From NCBI RefSeq assembly GCF_905475395.1, contig NC_058338.1, forward strand, positions 46,783,935 through 46,847,934: DNA of 64,000 nt, given 5' to 3'. Source of the DNA: Chrysoperla carnea. Lineage: Eukaryota > Arthropoda > Insecta > Neuroptera > Chrysopidae. Under the pieces are notes generated by a model that saw nothing but the letters and a program-made list of their open reading frames with translations, did no database searches and had not been told where the DNA came from. A program made the translations under genes and the position numbers. Shown one piece after another: positions 1 to 11,525 of this stretch. Numbering within the stretch: position 1 is the stretch's first letter; each line of letters starts with the position of its first letter.

Positions 1-285
1 CAGAAACAGTTCAATGACATTTTTTGAATCAAGTAAAAATTACTTTAGATACTATGGGTCATTTAACGTCAAAAAGGTGCTTTGTGATTTTTTCGTAAAC
101 TTCTTCGTTTTTGAGATATTAACAGTTTGATGTTTGGAAAAACTCCAAAAAAGCCATTTTAAAAGCTAAAAGCTTCTTAAAATGTGACTGATATGATAAT
201 TTCAAAAGATGTCAGTTAATTCTACATCTAAAAAGTGATTGATTTCGATAAATCCAATGGTTTCGACACTCATTTGGTATCAGAT

Positions 286-709
286 TAGTAAGGATGTTTG
301 TTTGTTTGTTGCGCTTTCACGCAATAACTAGCGAATGGATTTGAATGAAACTGTACAACAATATAACTCATTAATCAGAATATCACATGAACTATAATTC
401 ACTAAGAAATTTATTCTGGCATTTTACTGCTCCATCTATGATTATCATTTCCAACCAAAAATTAAAGATTCCTGTAAAAATTTTAAATATTAAATATAAA
501 AAAATTCATGTCGATCTTTTCTGAAATACTCAACAAATTATGACTATTTAACACTTAAAAAAATTGAAAACTGTGCATATATTTTTGCTGTGTAAAACAA
601 TTCCTTCGAGTGGTATCGAAGAGGGGGATGAGTGAGATCGAGAGAGGTGAAGGCTATAAAGCGGTGGTTTTAACTTTTATGTTCGTGAAGCGGGCGGCTA
701 TCATGCTAG
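286..709 (+). mobile_element. Helitron-like non-autonomous copy (5'-truncated)
   Basis: Shares with 11057-11525 the 5' segment GTTTGTTTGTTGCGCTTTCACGC, the ACTAGCGAATGG segment and the end GAAGCGGGCGGCTATCATGCTAG. Helitrons end in CTRR with a short GC-rich stem just inside. The 5' terminal TCCCTATATATTATAA is missing or diverged. Confidence 0.55.
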
Positions 710-1431
710 TAAATAATAAATAAACTGTGTAGCGAGAATGAGTGGTCGAAAACCACACTTTTGAAATACTTTGCACACATATACTTAGTTAAAATAATAT
801 ATATTATAACTCAAAAGTATAAACGGAATATTATAAAATAGATACAACCGACTTTGTGGTGTTTGCTATGGATGGTGTAGTTTGGGTATGGATCGATGAT
901 ACGTATGGTTGTGTGTGTGTTAATATTACATTTGAAAGACAACAATTTTCCCACCAAATAATCATATCTAAATGAATGACGACTCGAGAAAAGAAACGGT
1001 CGGTCGGGACAGCCAATGGGTTAATAATAATTGTAATCGAATCATGATGTATGAATAATTTCGTGTCTATAAATTCTTTTACCAAACAGACAACAATTAC
1101 CTCTTTTTTTTAAAACTATACATATCATCGAATGTATTAAATATTATTTGTTAGATTCTATTTGTTATTTTATATGAAATCTACGCAATCCAATGTAACA
1201 GAAAATATATACATCCACACTCTTTTATTTTATAAACAACCCAAGGATTGAGATTTTCCTTCACTTTCAACAACCATTAAAACTATATTTTATAAATGTA
1301 TGCAATTTTGAAGATAGTTTAGAAAGTTGTAAACTTTTTAATAAATCGCTGAAAGTAATACCAATCTTTGGACAAAAAAGTCCAAAAAAAACCGCCTCGG
1401 TTTTATTTCATTATCTGTGCTATTTTTTCCG

Positions 1432-1757
1432 ATTTTTAACCCTCCAACTAAAAATGGAATGTTATAATTTTGATCGTTTTGTGTGTCTGTCTGTGGCATT
1501 GTAGCGCCTAAATGTATGAATTGATTTGGATTTTTTTGGGTTGTTTTGTAAAATTAATTTAATTGGGAGTGTTCTTAGCTATATTTCAAGTGCGAGTTAA
1601 GGGTTCCGTACTCGGAACAACTAAAAAATAGGCGATGCTCCTCAAAATCATTTCAGTTTGGAGAAGGCTCTAAGAAAAATGGTAATTTAACGGAGAGAGT
1701 GTTCTCACATAGGTTTCAAGTACGAGTTTAAGCTTCCGTATCCGAAAAATTTCTCGG
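1432..1757 (+). repeat. Dispersed repeat family A, copy 1
   Basis: Family A runs from TTTTAACCC(C)CGAAC through GTCTGTCTGTGGCATCGTAG, ATGAACCGATTTTGATTTTT and TTTCAAGTGCGAGTTTAGGG to TTCCGTACCCGAAA. This copy is diverged but collinear. Classification (SINE-like, LINE tail or MITE) is unresolved: no clear pol III boxes or TIRs. Confidence 0.65.
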
Positions 1758-1932
1758 AGATATTTTAAAATTATACAATAAAATTATAGCACCAAGTCTT
1801 AAGCGGATACAACGTTTAGCGGACATATTTTTCTTTCTAAATCTACATTTTGAATAGTAAGAGATAGAGGAAATATAAAATAAAAATTAATTTTTCGAAT
1901 CGAAAATTTGATGAAACCAAAAAATTTTTTGG

Positions 1933-2247
1933 TGTTGCCTGGTGCATTTAAATATGTGAGTAAATAATAAAACAATACAGGTCATGGCAAAAAGCTAGAA
2001 CGATTACTTTAGACACTTTCCTGACAAAACTTTCCTGAGTTTTTGAGGGACATGTTAATTAGTTTCCCTCAATTTACATCCACTAGAAAGAAAATTCTTG
2101 ATTGTTCAAATATATCAATATGCATGTCTCTCAAAAACTCAGGAAAGTTGTGTCAGGAAAGTGTCTAAAATGATCGTTCTAGCTTTTTGCCATGACCTGT
2201 ATTGTTTTATTATTTACTCACATATTTAAATGCACCACCAGGCAACA
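1933..2247. mobile_element. Foldback MITE 1
   Basis: Two arms of about 120 bases, 1933-2054 and 2123-2247, are near-perfect inverted copies (starts TGTTGCCTGGTGCATTTAAA; the other arm reads its complement) separated by a 68-base loop. No coding capacity. Confidence 0.8.
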
Positions 2248-2840
2248 GATTTTCAAGCAACATCGTTTAGCTAATCTCACGTTCTGAAAAACGTCAATAA
2301 ACAAGGATTAATGAGCTTTGAAAAGATATTTCTTTTAACATTGGTCTCGTTTTATTGTAAAATGTTTTACAATTTTTGCACATTTTACTTTAGCCAATTG
2401 GATTATGCCAATTTTAAAAATAACTAATTTTTCTTAATGTGTTATTTTGAAATTTTTTAACGACTCCAAATTAAATATTTGTAAGCAAAACGTAAAAAGT
2501 GGTAATTTAAACGTGGAATGTAAATTATATCATTATTGTTGAAGTTAAAAACTATTGTTTGTTAATAAATAATAAACATATATGTAATTCTAAACATGCA
2601 AATAACATTACTGAATGATCCAGGATTTTTATATCTCCTAAATAAAAATTAAAAATGAATTCAGATCTATTTTCTCGCCTCTAGCATAAGCTTATTTTTT
2701 GTGAATGAATTTAACTATTTTTACCTATTTTGTAAACTTAAAATATTGCAAGATATGGTAGAAATGTATCTCACCTGATAGCTCGGTTGGATTGAATCAT
2801 GAGTTCAATCCCTGTTCCAATCCCAAGTCTAATTTTTTTT

Positions 2841-3413
2841 AAGGTGATTGTTTTCCTACAGTATTGTAAAAAAGTTTTGGTTGATTGCACGGCACATATA
2901 CTCATCGTCACAAAATTTACACGGTTTTTACCATTCTAATTGATATTATTATGACACATGCTTTGTAGTCAAGTAATGAGTTATTTGTAGCTTTACAATA
3001 CCACACAACTACAAAAATATGTAAAATATTGTGTGCAAGTGCTGCTTATAAATTTGATAATATAAATATCGTTCTTCAATCGTCAATACTCTGGCTATAG
3101 TCGTCTCTGTTCATCAAATGATGGATCTTCGATGAACTCATAATTAAATTAAATTTTTGTTTTTATATCATCGACAACCTTATATTTTTATGGTATTATT
3201 ATAAACTAAGATTGTCTAAATATTTTAGATAGTTTTTTATCACATTCTTTAGATTTTTTGATATAAGAATATCCAATTGAAAAAAATAACCTATATGATT
3301 CATGACGATGACCTAGGAATTTTTTGTGATTTTTGGAAACTTTGTTATTCAAAAAATGTATTTATAAAGTTTTATTGAAATCCCTAGTATTATTCAATCC
3401 TTGCATACCTCCT
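2841..3413 (+). repeat. Long direct repeat, copy 1
   Basis: About 570 bases beginning AAGGTGATTG and ending CCTAGTATTATTCAATCCTTG recur at 5525-6101 in the same order and orientation, for example TCATCAAATGATGGATCTTC and AGTATTGTAAAAAAGTTTTG. Confidence 0.75.
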
Positions 3414-4366
3414 TAAAAAATTTTGCTTATTAAAATAGAGTTGTCCAAAGAATCAAAGAAAAACCAAAAATATTGCCAGTTTTAAATAGTATAGAGAGTT
3501 AATTACAATCAATGCTATCTCCAAATATGGTGGAAACACTCTGTATTAAAAATAAAAATAAAATAATGCATTACATAGAGAAATAATATTATCATGTCAG
3601 TCAGCCATGTTGAAACAAGTACACCATGGTCGACCACGATTATTATTGTTTTAGGTCCTCAGGGTGTATTTGGTTTGTTACTCTCGCCATTATAATAGTT
3701 TTTGTGTTCGATTCACCTTTACAACCAAACCAAACAGAATGGAGATCGCGCTCTTTGTTACTGTACTTTTATTTAAGAGCTATACCATATAACTTTGATG
3801 TCCACCTTCTTTTTTTTTTTACCAAAATGAACAAAACAAAAAACATTCATTTTAAAATTAAAAAATTCTTTACGTAAAAACAATACTACAGTTAAACATA
3901 ATATTAAAGTTATTTTCCAATTCCAATTAATTGAATGGTAGATAATTTCGCTATCCGAATAACAAGTTTGAACAAGTATTGATAAAAGATTATCGAACAA
4001 TATTTTAAAATATCAATAACAGTATTTTAAGAAGATTTTTATTAATTCCCTACTTTAATTTTTAAGGATGTTCGAACACGTATTCTGTGCGATTGCGAAC
4101 ATCATCTTCCTATACAGATTAGAGATACCTGACTTGTATTTTTTCTTGTGGAATAACTCCGCACGATCCCTATGACAAACAAAAAATTTATAATAGTTTC
4201 ATTTCAATTAGTAAAGAATATTTTGAGTGTAATTGATTTTCAATAGCATATGTAATTAATTTTTAATTTATAAATATTCAAATATTTTTAATTACCCAAA
4301 AAATTTATACACGATCACGACACCCAAATGAGAATACGCAGTGGTATCATCATATACTAACATACA

Positions 4367-4690
4367 TTTTTTAACCCTTGAACTAAAAAAAGGAGGTGCT
4401 ATAAGTTTGATGCTGTGTGTGTGTGTGTCTGTCTGTCCGTGGCATCGTAGGGCCTAAACGGATGAACCGATTTTGATTTTTTTGGTCTTGTTTGAAAGAT
4501 AATTTAATGGAGAGTTTTCTTAGCTATGTTTCAAGTGCGAATTTAGGGTTCCGTACCCGAAAAAACTAAAAATTGGTGATGATCTTCCAAATCGGCTCAG
4601 TTTGGAAAAGGTCTTAAAGAAAAAGGCAGTTTAATAGAGAGTATTCTTAAATATGTTTCAAATACGAGTGTAGGGTTCCCGAAAAATTAT
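4367..4690 (+). repeat. Dispersed repeat family A, copy 2
   Basis: Collinear with copy 1, beginning TTTTTTAACCCTTGAAC and containing GGCCTAAACGGATGAACCG. It loses similarity after the GGGTTCCCGAAAAATTAT block. Confidence 0.65.
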
Positions 4691-5524
4691 AAAGACGATA
4701 AAATTGAAGTAAGTTTTATTTTCTAAAACTTTCTATGTATAGAATTTATAATTTAGCTAATATTATGAATAAACTTCTTTAAATTTAGAACCTCTTAGAA
4801 CTATTTAGAATTTTAATATGTTTAAATATTTATAAGGTACAAAAATTAACTGCTATTGAAAATCAATTACACAAATAATATTCTTTTTAACCAATGATAA
4901 AATAATACTCAATAAGGTCTACATCATTAATTTACTAGTTAAATTAAAATTATCATAAATTAGTGCGTAAATACGTAATAAAGCTGCGTGTTATATTAAT
5001 TTAAAAAGCATGTAATAATTTGAATAAAAATTTTTATTACATTACAAAAAAAAAAATGTAAGTAATTTTTATTTCACACGATCGTCGTTAACATGTTTTC
5101 AATAGTAATTAAATAATCAATAATATAACGTATTAATTGTAATTTTTAAATTTCTATTCATTTTTCATGATCGAATTTTAACGAATTTTTTCAATTTCAA
5201 TATAAATTTTAAAAAATTATTACGCTATGATCAAGTAAAAAACTGGTAAGGATAATCATCAGATACAGGCACAAAATTTCTCTGCCATTGTTATTTGGAA
5301 ATTTGTAAAAGTTTTATATGCCCGGCTCTTTATTGAAATAATTCCTCGACATGTTTGAAGGATAGAAAATAATTATCTATCGCTAGGCAAAGTCTTTCTT
5401 AGTAATAAAATTCAATACCTTCTTCATCCGTCATTACAATGCCATCTAGATGGTAACTTGGAGTTGCGAATTTTGCAATATATTTGGTTTCCATAGCAAT
5501 GATTCTTAAATATGGTGAATAATT

Positions 5525-6101
5525 AAGGTGATTGCAAAACTACAGTATTGTAAAAAAGTTTTGGTTTATTGCACGGTAGATACATATAAACCAAATACAT
5601 GCTTTGCAGTCAAGTAATGAGCTATTCTGGTTTTACAATACCACGCAACTATAAAAATATATAATTTATTGTGTGCAAATGAGGCTTATAAATTTGATAA
5701 TATAGATATCGTTCTTCAATCATCAACACAGTCGTCTAACTACAGTCGTCTCTGTTCATCAAATGATGGATCTTCGATGAACTCATAATTAAATTAAAAT
5801 TTTGTTTTTATATCGACAACCTTATATTTTTATGGTATTATTATAAACTAAAAGTTTGTCTAAATATTTTAGATAGTATTTTATCACACTCTCTAGATTT
5901 TTTGATATAGAAATATCCAATTGAAAAGGATAACCTATATGATTCATCATTTTTTCAGCCAACTTTGAACGATAAAATAATAAAAAGTCCGATAACCTAG
6001 GAATTTTTTGTGATTTTTGGAAAATTTTGTTAATCAAAAAGTGTATTTATAAAGTTTTATTGAAATCCCTAGTATTATTCAATCCTTGGATATCTCCTTA
6101 A
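5525..6101 (+). repeat. Long direct repeat, copy 2
   Basis: Second copy of the 2841 repeat, 2.7 kb downstream, with a deletion near 5582 and an insertion of about 50 bases near 5946-5998. Either a segmental duplication within the intron or two insertions of one unknown element. Confidence 0.75.
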
Positions 6102-7269
6102 TAGGAGTAGAATATTTAAATTGCAAACTCTATAACTTTAATTGTAAGTTCGATCAGTGGTCAGTGAAATATTTTTATATAAAGAATAATTGCTTGCCTA
6201 TAGGGACTGATATACGAGTAAAAATGTAATGTGTTTTTCTAAAACTATTCTAGGGAATTAGGTTATGTTGATTTAAGTAAATATATCGATCAATTAGAAA
6301 TTATTGCAAGATCATTGTATAAAATTAAAATTTAATTTGAATAAATAATTGAAACTGAATAGAAACGATAAGTAATTTATATTATATATGAACAATAATC
6401 TCAATGATGATTTCTTAATCAGTTATCAAAACATTATCATCAACTTATCAAAATAAAAATATCATATTTGATATTTTAGAATGTTTTTATAATAATATAA
6501 TCGAATATGAAATTAATAATATTTTCATTCACTAAACCAATTAAATTTGAACAAAAGAATTCTTATTTATATTTATTTTTTAAAATAAATATGTACCTAT
6601 AACTTATGTATGTTCTTAAAATAAGTTGTTCTAAAAACGAACGAATAATATCTTAATTATAAATCTCTTAAATTTTATATTTATTATTTTTTGCAACGAA
6701 TTTATAAAGCACTTTTTAAAGAGATCTCTATTTAAAGATTCAGATCAAAGGCCTTTGTTATTTTTTTTCTTATTTAAAAATAAGATTCGATTAAGTTAAA
6801 TATATTAGTTAAGAAACGAGAACATTTTTATTGGTAACTAGTGTTTCTTAGAATAAAATGTAATAGATGCGCTAATACTTTCACATCGTGATGAAGAGAT
6901 CGGTATTTTATGGTATTATCAAATTAAATACAAAAATTTCTTTATTCCAAAAGTTATGAAATTTCTCGCGAAAAACCTCTCTTAAAAACCATAATTTATG
7001 TATATATGCATATTTATTGCAAGCAGCCAATCAAATATAAATTTAATGTCGTTATATTATATGTTTCCATCTTTTCATTGATATGTTGAATTTAGAAATA
7101 TCTATACATATAAAATCTATATCTATACAATCAATCCTGAATGATTGATTGACTGACTGATTGACGAATCAACGCACAGCCTAAACCGCTGACTGGATAT
7201 TCTCATATCATTAATTGATATTCTTCAATGAATTGATATTCTTCAATTATTGATTACGTATTATATATG

Positions 7270-7423
7270 ATGATTACGTATATCTTCGTAAATTATAGCT
7301 CATATGTTATTCTAATGTAGGAGCTATATTATTGTTATGTTAAGTTTAATTATTGTTTTTGCGTGAAAGCGTAACAAACAAACAAACAAACATTCTTACT
7401 TTTACATTTATAATATATAGGGA
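7270..7423 (-). mobile_element. Helitron-like 5' end fragment
   Basis: On the minus strand it begins TCCCTATATATTATAAATGT at 7423, then the GTTTGTTTGTTACGCTTTCACGC block, and breaks off after about 150 bases. It directly abuts another Helitron-like element starting at 7461. Confidence 0.55.
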
Positions 7424-7460
7424 TTGTGCAAAACATTTATCAATAGCAAAAAGGAATTTA

Positions 7461-7940
7461 TCACTACATATTATAAAACAAAGTCGCTTTTTCTGTCCCT
7501 ATGTCCCTATGTACGCTTAAATCTTTGAAACTACGCAACGAATTTTGATGCGGTTTTTTTTAATAGATAGAGTGATTCGAGAGGAAGGTTTTTATGTATA
7601 ATACATCCATATTATAGTAGAGTAAGGGGTTGAAATAGGGGTTGAAAGGGATATGCTTCAAAAAAAAAAAAGTTGTGCATCGATTAAGCTCAAATATTGA
7701 CACGATATACAACCAGCTTCAAAGATCTATTGTTTTTATCTACTTTTAACCTTCGGAGGGTAGAAAGGTGTAGCGAGAAAGTGGGAAGGAATTATCGAAT
7801 ATTTACAAATATACCTAAGTGGGGTATCAAATAAAAGAGCATGACGAGTACATTACAAAACTGTTATCCCACGCAAGGAAATGTGGAGGGAGGGGTGTAA
7901 GTGGGGATGTTGCCCAGCAAAGCGGGTAGTTCACAGCTAG
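7461..7940 (+). mobile_element. Helitron-like element, second family
   Basis: Begins TCACTACATATTATAAAAC and ends GCAAAGCGGGTAGTTCACAGCTAG at 7940, that is, 5'-TC and CTAG-3' with a GC-rich stretch just inside. No coding capacity. It shares long blocks with 17637-18004 (for example AATATACCTAAGTGGGGTAT). Confidence 0.6.
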
Positions 7941-8800
7941 TAATAAATATAATAAAGTAAAACTTTCAAATTAAGGGTAAATAGTCGTCAGGGTAAATAG
8001 ACTAATCTTTAATTTAGAAAGAGGTTTTCTAATTCAAAGATCTCTGTTTTAATGTATCAACCAGATGTACAACATTATCGCTAGTCTATCTTCGAAATCT
8101 ATCGATTTCGAAAAAGTAAACACTATTTATATCAACATCGTGTAATTATTTAATATTTTTTCAATTATATTGAATCACGCAGTACTCTTAGTATAAAACA
8201 TACAAATAATTTTGTGTAGATTTGAATAAACATTTTAAGATAAAGATTTTCAAAATAAAACCAGAATCATTTTAACAAGCAAAAAAACTTTTTTTTACAA
8301 AACAAATAATATTAATACAAATATGTAATAAATTTAGATAAAGGTAAGTAATTAAAATATATTTATTCAAAAGAACAAATAATTGTACAAATGTAAAAAA
8401 AGTTTAACAACCACTGCAGCACTGGTTTATTAAAATAATTTATTATAAATGAACCCAATTTAAATGATATGATAAAATCAAAAACAACTGATTTTTGTCA
8501 ACCAAAAACATAAAAACCAAAATATATGTACTGTTTTTTAATATAAATACAGGTGCAGTAAAATTAAGTTGTTATTTGGCCAAGCCCTTGAACTTCAAAA
8601 CCAATTTAAATATAAGGTATCGATTTTTTGAATATTTAAACCTTTTTGTGGAGTACATATCAGATTGAATCGTTTTAGCATAAAGCAATTTATTTCAAAA
8701 ATCATTTAATTGTAAAATTAGGTCCTCTTTTGCATTTCAAGGATTTACCTAGTCTACAAATTTCACAATTTTGTACTACAAAAATTCATAAATTCATCTT

Positions 8801-9308
8801 ATAGTCCGTGGGACAGTAAGGGTGCTTTTAAAAATGATACACACATACTTGAAATTTGGTAAGTTTCTTCCCTTTGCCGATTCTATCCAACTTCTATTAA
8901 GACTTTTTTCGAAAGCGCTGCGTTCTCAAATGAAATAATGCACCAGGGGATTTATCGAACACTATGATCACTCGATAACATTAATAATTATTTAAAAGTT
9001 CAGCAAAAATGAACTACGTATGTATTAAAAGGCAAAAATACTTGATTACGAAATGTTCGAGGTGGTACGCAAGCTCAGCGGTGCAGTATTTTTGTCGAAC
9101 AAAATATTTTATTGCTTAATAGTTATTAAAGTTATCAAGTGGTCATGATGTCCGACAAGTTTCTTGCTGCGTTTTTCCAGATCGATAGTTTAAATATGAC
9201 GTCATCGTGCTCATTTGAGAACGCAGCGCTTTCGAAAAAAATCGTAAAGAGAAGTTTGGTAGATTCGCCAAAAGTCCTCCCTCCCCCCCTTACTGTCCCA
9301 CGAACTAT
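8801..9308. mobile_element. 508-bp TIR element (MITE)
   Basis: Ends are inverted: ATAGTCCGTGGGACAGTAAG at 8801 and its near-perfect complement at 9289-9308 (19 of 20 positions). Subterminal sequence is also inverted (CGAAAGCGCTGCGTTCTCAA near 8909 and its complement near 9217-9236). No transposase is encoded; open frames across it are read-through. A diverged relative lies at 55205-55680. Confidence 0.75.
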
Positions 9309-11056
9309 TAATTTTGTTTTTCTTTTCAAGGCAATCCAAATGAATTCCGAAATTACAATCGATAAACATACGGCGAAATAATAGTTTTAGGTACTGGCTC
9401 CTAAAAACCAATGTTAAATCAATATCACACTTTACAAAAATTTTATTAGGCTGAAAGATTGCATTAAATAAAATTTTAAAATCAATTTAATGATTGAAAA
9501 AAGTAGTCCATTACTTATTCTATAACTACTTCATTTGATTTGAGGAAGTAATTATGAAAAATAGATTGAAATCGTCCAATAATTCTCACCGTTGCAATTC
9601 AATCATATGAAATAAAATGTACATTTTATTTTATTAATTTCATGTTTTCTTTTTAATTTAAAACGTGGACATCAGGAAATATTAATAATTCATTTTCTAA
9701 GTGTGTTTTTTTTTTTTAATTCAAAAATTTTATTTTATTTTTTTAAATTTTACATATTAAATTCGTTTTTATCTTGGTATATGTATCGAAAATAATATCT
9801 TCCTGAATTTTATTTTAGAATTGTGCATACAATTACTCTAATTAAAATACAAAGTTTAAACTAATTTTAATAAATTAGATTTTATCATTTTATTATTAAA
9901 TAAAATTATTATAGCGGATTTAAATATAAGGCACTTAATTTACACTTACTTTTATAGTCAAGGAATTCAAGTATTATTTTTTAATTTTACTAGCATTCCA
10001 ATTGGATGATATCACGACAGCACTTTTATGCTCATATTTTGAACATCTGTGTGTTTGATCGTCTGTGTGTGTGTGTACGTATGTGCGTATGTTCGTATGT
10101 TCGTTCGGTTTCTTTCGCCTGGATTATCTCGCGAACCACATATGACATTAACACGTGACTGGGCTTATTCGACGCGTAATCCCGTATTTAAAAACTGAAA
10201 GTTTTCAGCAGAATTAGTTGAGTAGTTTTTTAATGGTAATAAAAAACTGAATAAACAGAATCTGAAGAGTGAATAAAACACATCATTTAGCTATGGAGAT
10301 AATGATCGTTCCAGCATAAGCTGCAGTACATGCTCGAAGAATAATCTATGAAGGCTAACAAGACCTTTTTTTTAATGATTTTTCCTTCTCTGGGAAGTTA
10401 GTCGTGTGGACTACAGGGGTCGCACTCACGCGACTTTAGTATTGCTAATCGACTGCCAAATCGATTGCTAATTTTTAGATTTGTAATCAACTTCTATTTT
10501 ATGCCAAGAAATATTTGTAATACTAGAGAATCAAAATAACAGACATAAAATATTATTGATTTATGTCAAATAAATTTTTGCAAAGCCGCTAAAACCAAAA
10601 TTAGAACTTAACAATATTTAGAAATAAATGTAAATTATAATTAAAAATTTAAGTGTATAATTTTAAATGATATAATTTTATGACAGGCGTCTCGATCTAT
10701 AATACATTTAATTGAACTGTAAATTAAATTTAAATTAGAAAGCACTACTGAACATATTAAATGATGTCATTTATTTATATTATTTATAATTAGAAACTAA
10801 AAGATAAATTGATTAAAACTAAATTGGGTGACAAGATTCGTAATATTCTATCGTTCATGAAAATCTTGTTGTGAGCTATGTGTGTGTCCATACCGTGCTG
10901 TTCATTTGAATTCGACATGTACTTTATAACTAAATTGATGTACGTACATTTACAAAACATGCAAATGTTTTCAATATATCTACCATAATTGTTATTAAAT
11001 TCAGGAATGTGATTTATCAACTATGAACCTTATTTTGGGTTAAGATTTATTCCCTA

Positions 11057-11525
11057 TCCCTATATATTATAAATGTGCAAGTAAGCATGTTTGTTTGTTT
11101 GTTACGCTTTCACGCTAAAACTAGCGAATGGTTTTTAATGAAAATGTATAGTAATATAGCTGATATATCAGAATAACACATGAACATAATTTATAAAGAT
11201 ATATTTAAAGAAATAAAAAAATTTAATTAAATTTGACATTTACCATTTTTAAATTTTTACAGAAATCTTTAATTTATGGTACAAAATGATGATTATAGAT
11301 GGATCATCTCTATGATCATCATTTTTAACCATAAATTAAAGAATTCTGTAAAAATTTAAAATAATAAATGTCAAACAAATCATGGCCAACTTTTCTGATA
11401 TACTCAATGAATTATGACTATTTTACATTTAACAAAATTGAAAACTGTGTATATCAAGAGAGGGTGGAGGCTATAAAGCGGTGGTTTTTACTTTTACGCC
11501 CATTGAAGCGGGCGGGTATCAATCT
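11057..11525 (+). mobile_element. Helitron-like non-autonomous element, most complete copy
   Basis: Starts TCCCTATATATTATAAATGT at 11057 and ends GAAGCGGGCGGGTATCAATCTAG. It has an internal hairpin of about 150 bases (TTTAAATTTTTACAGAAATC and its complement near 11240-11365). The termini resemble insect Helitrons known to me. Confidence 0.6.

Noticed and set aside
2769..2830. tRNA-like words TAGCTCGGTTGG and GAGTTCAATCC
   Set aside because: They resemble pol III A and B boxes but are too close together for a tRNA and no cloverleaf or acceptor stem can be drawn. A SINE remnant is possible but unsupported.
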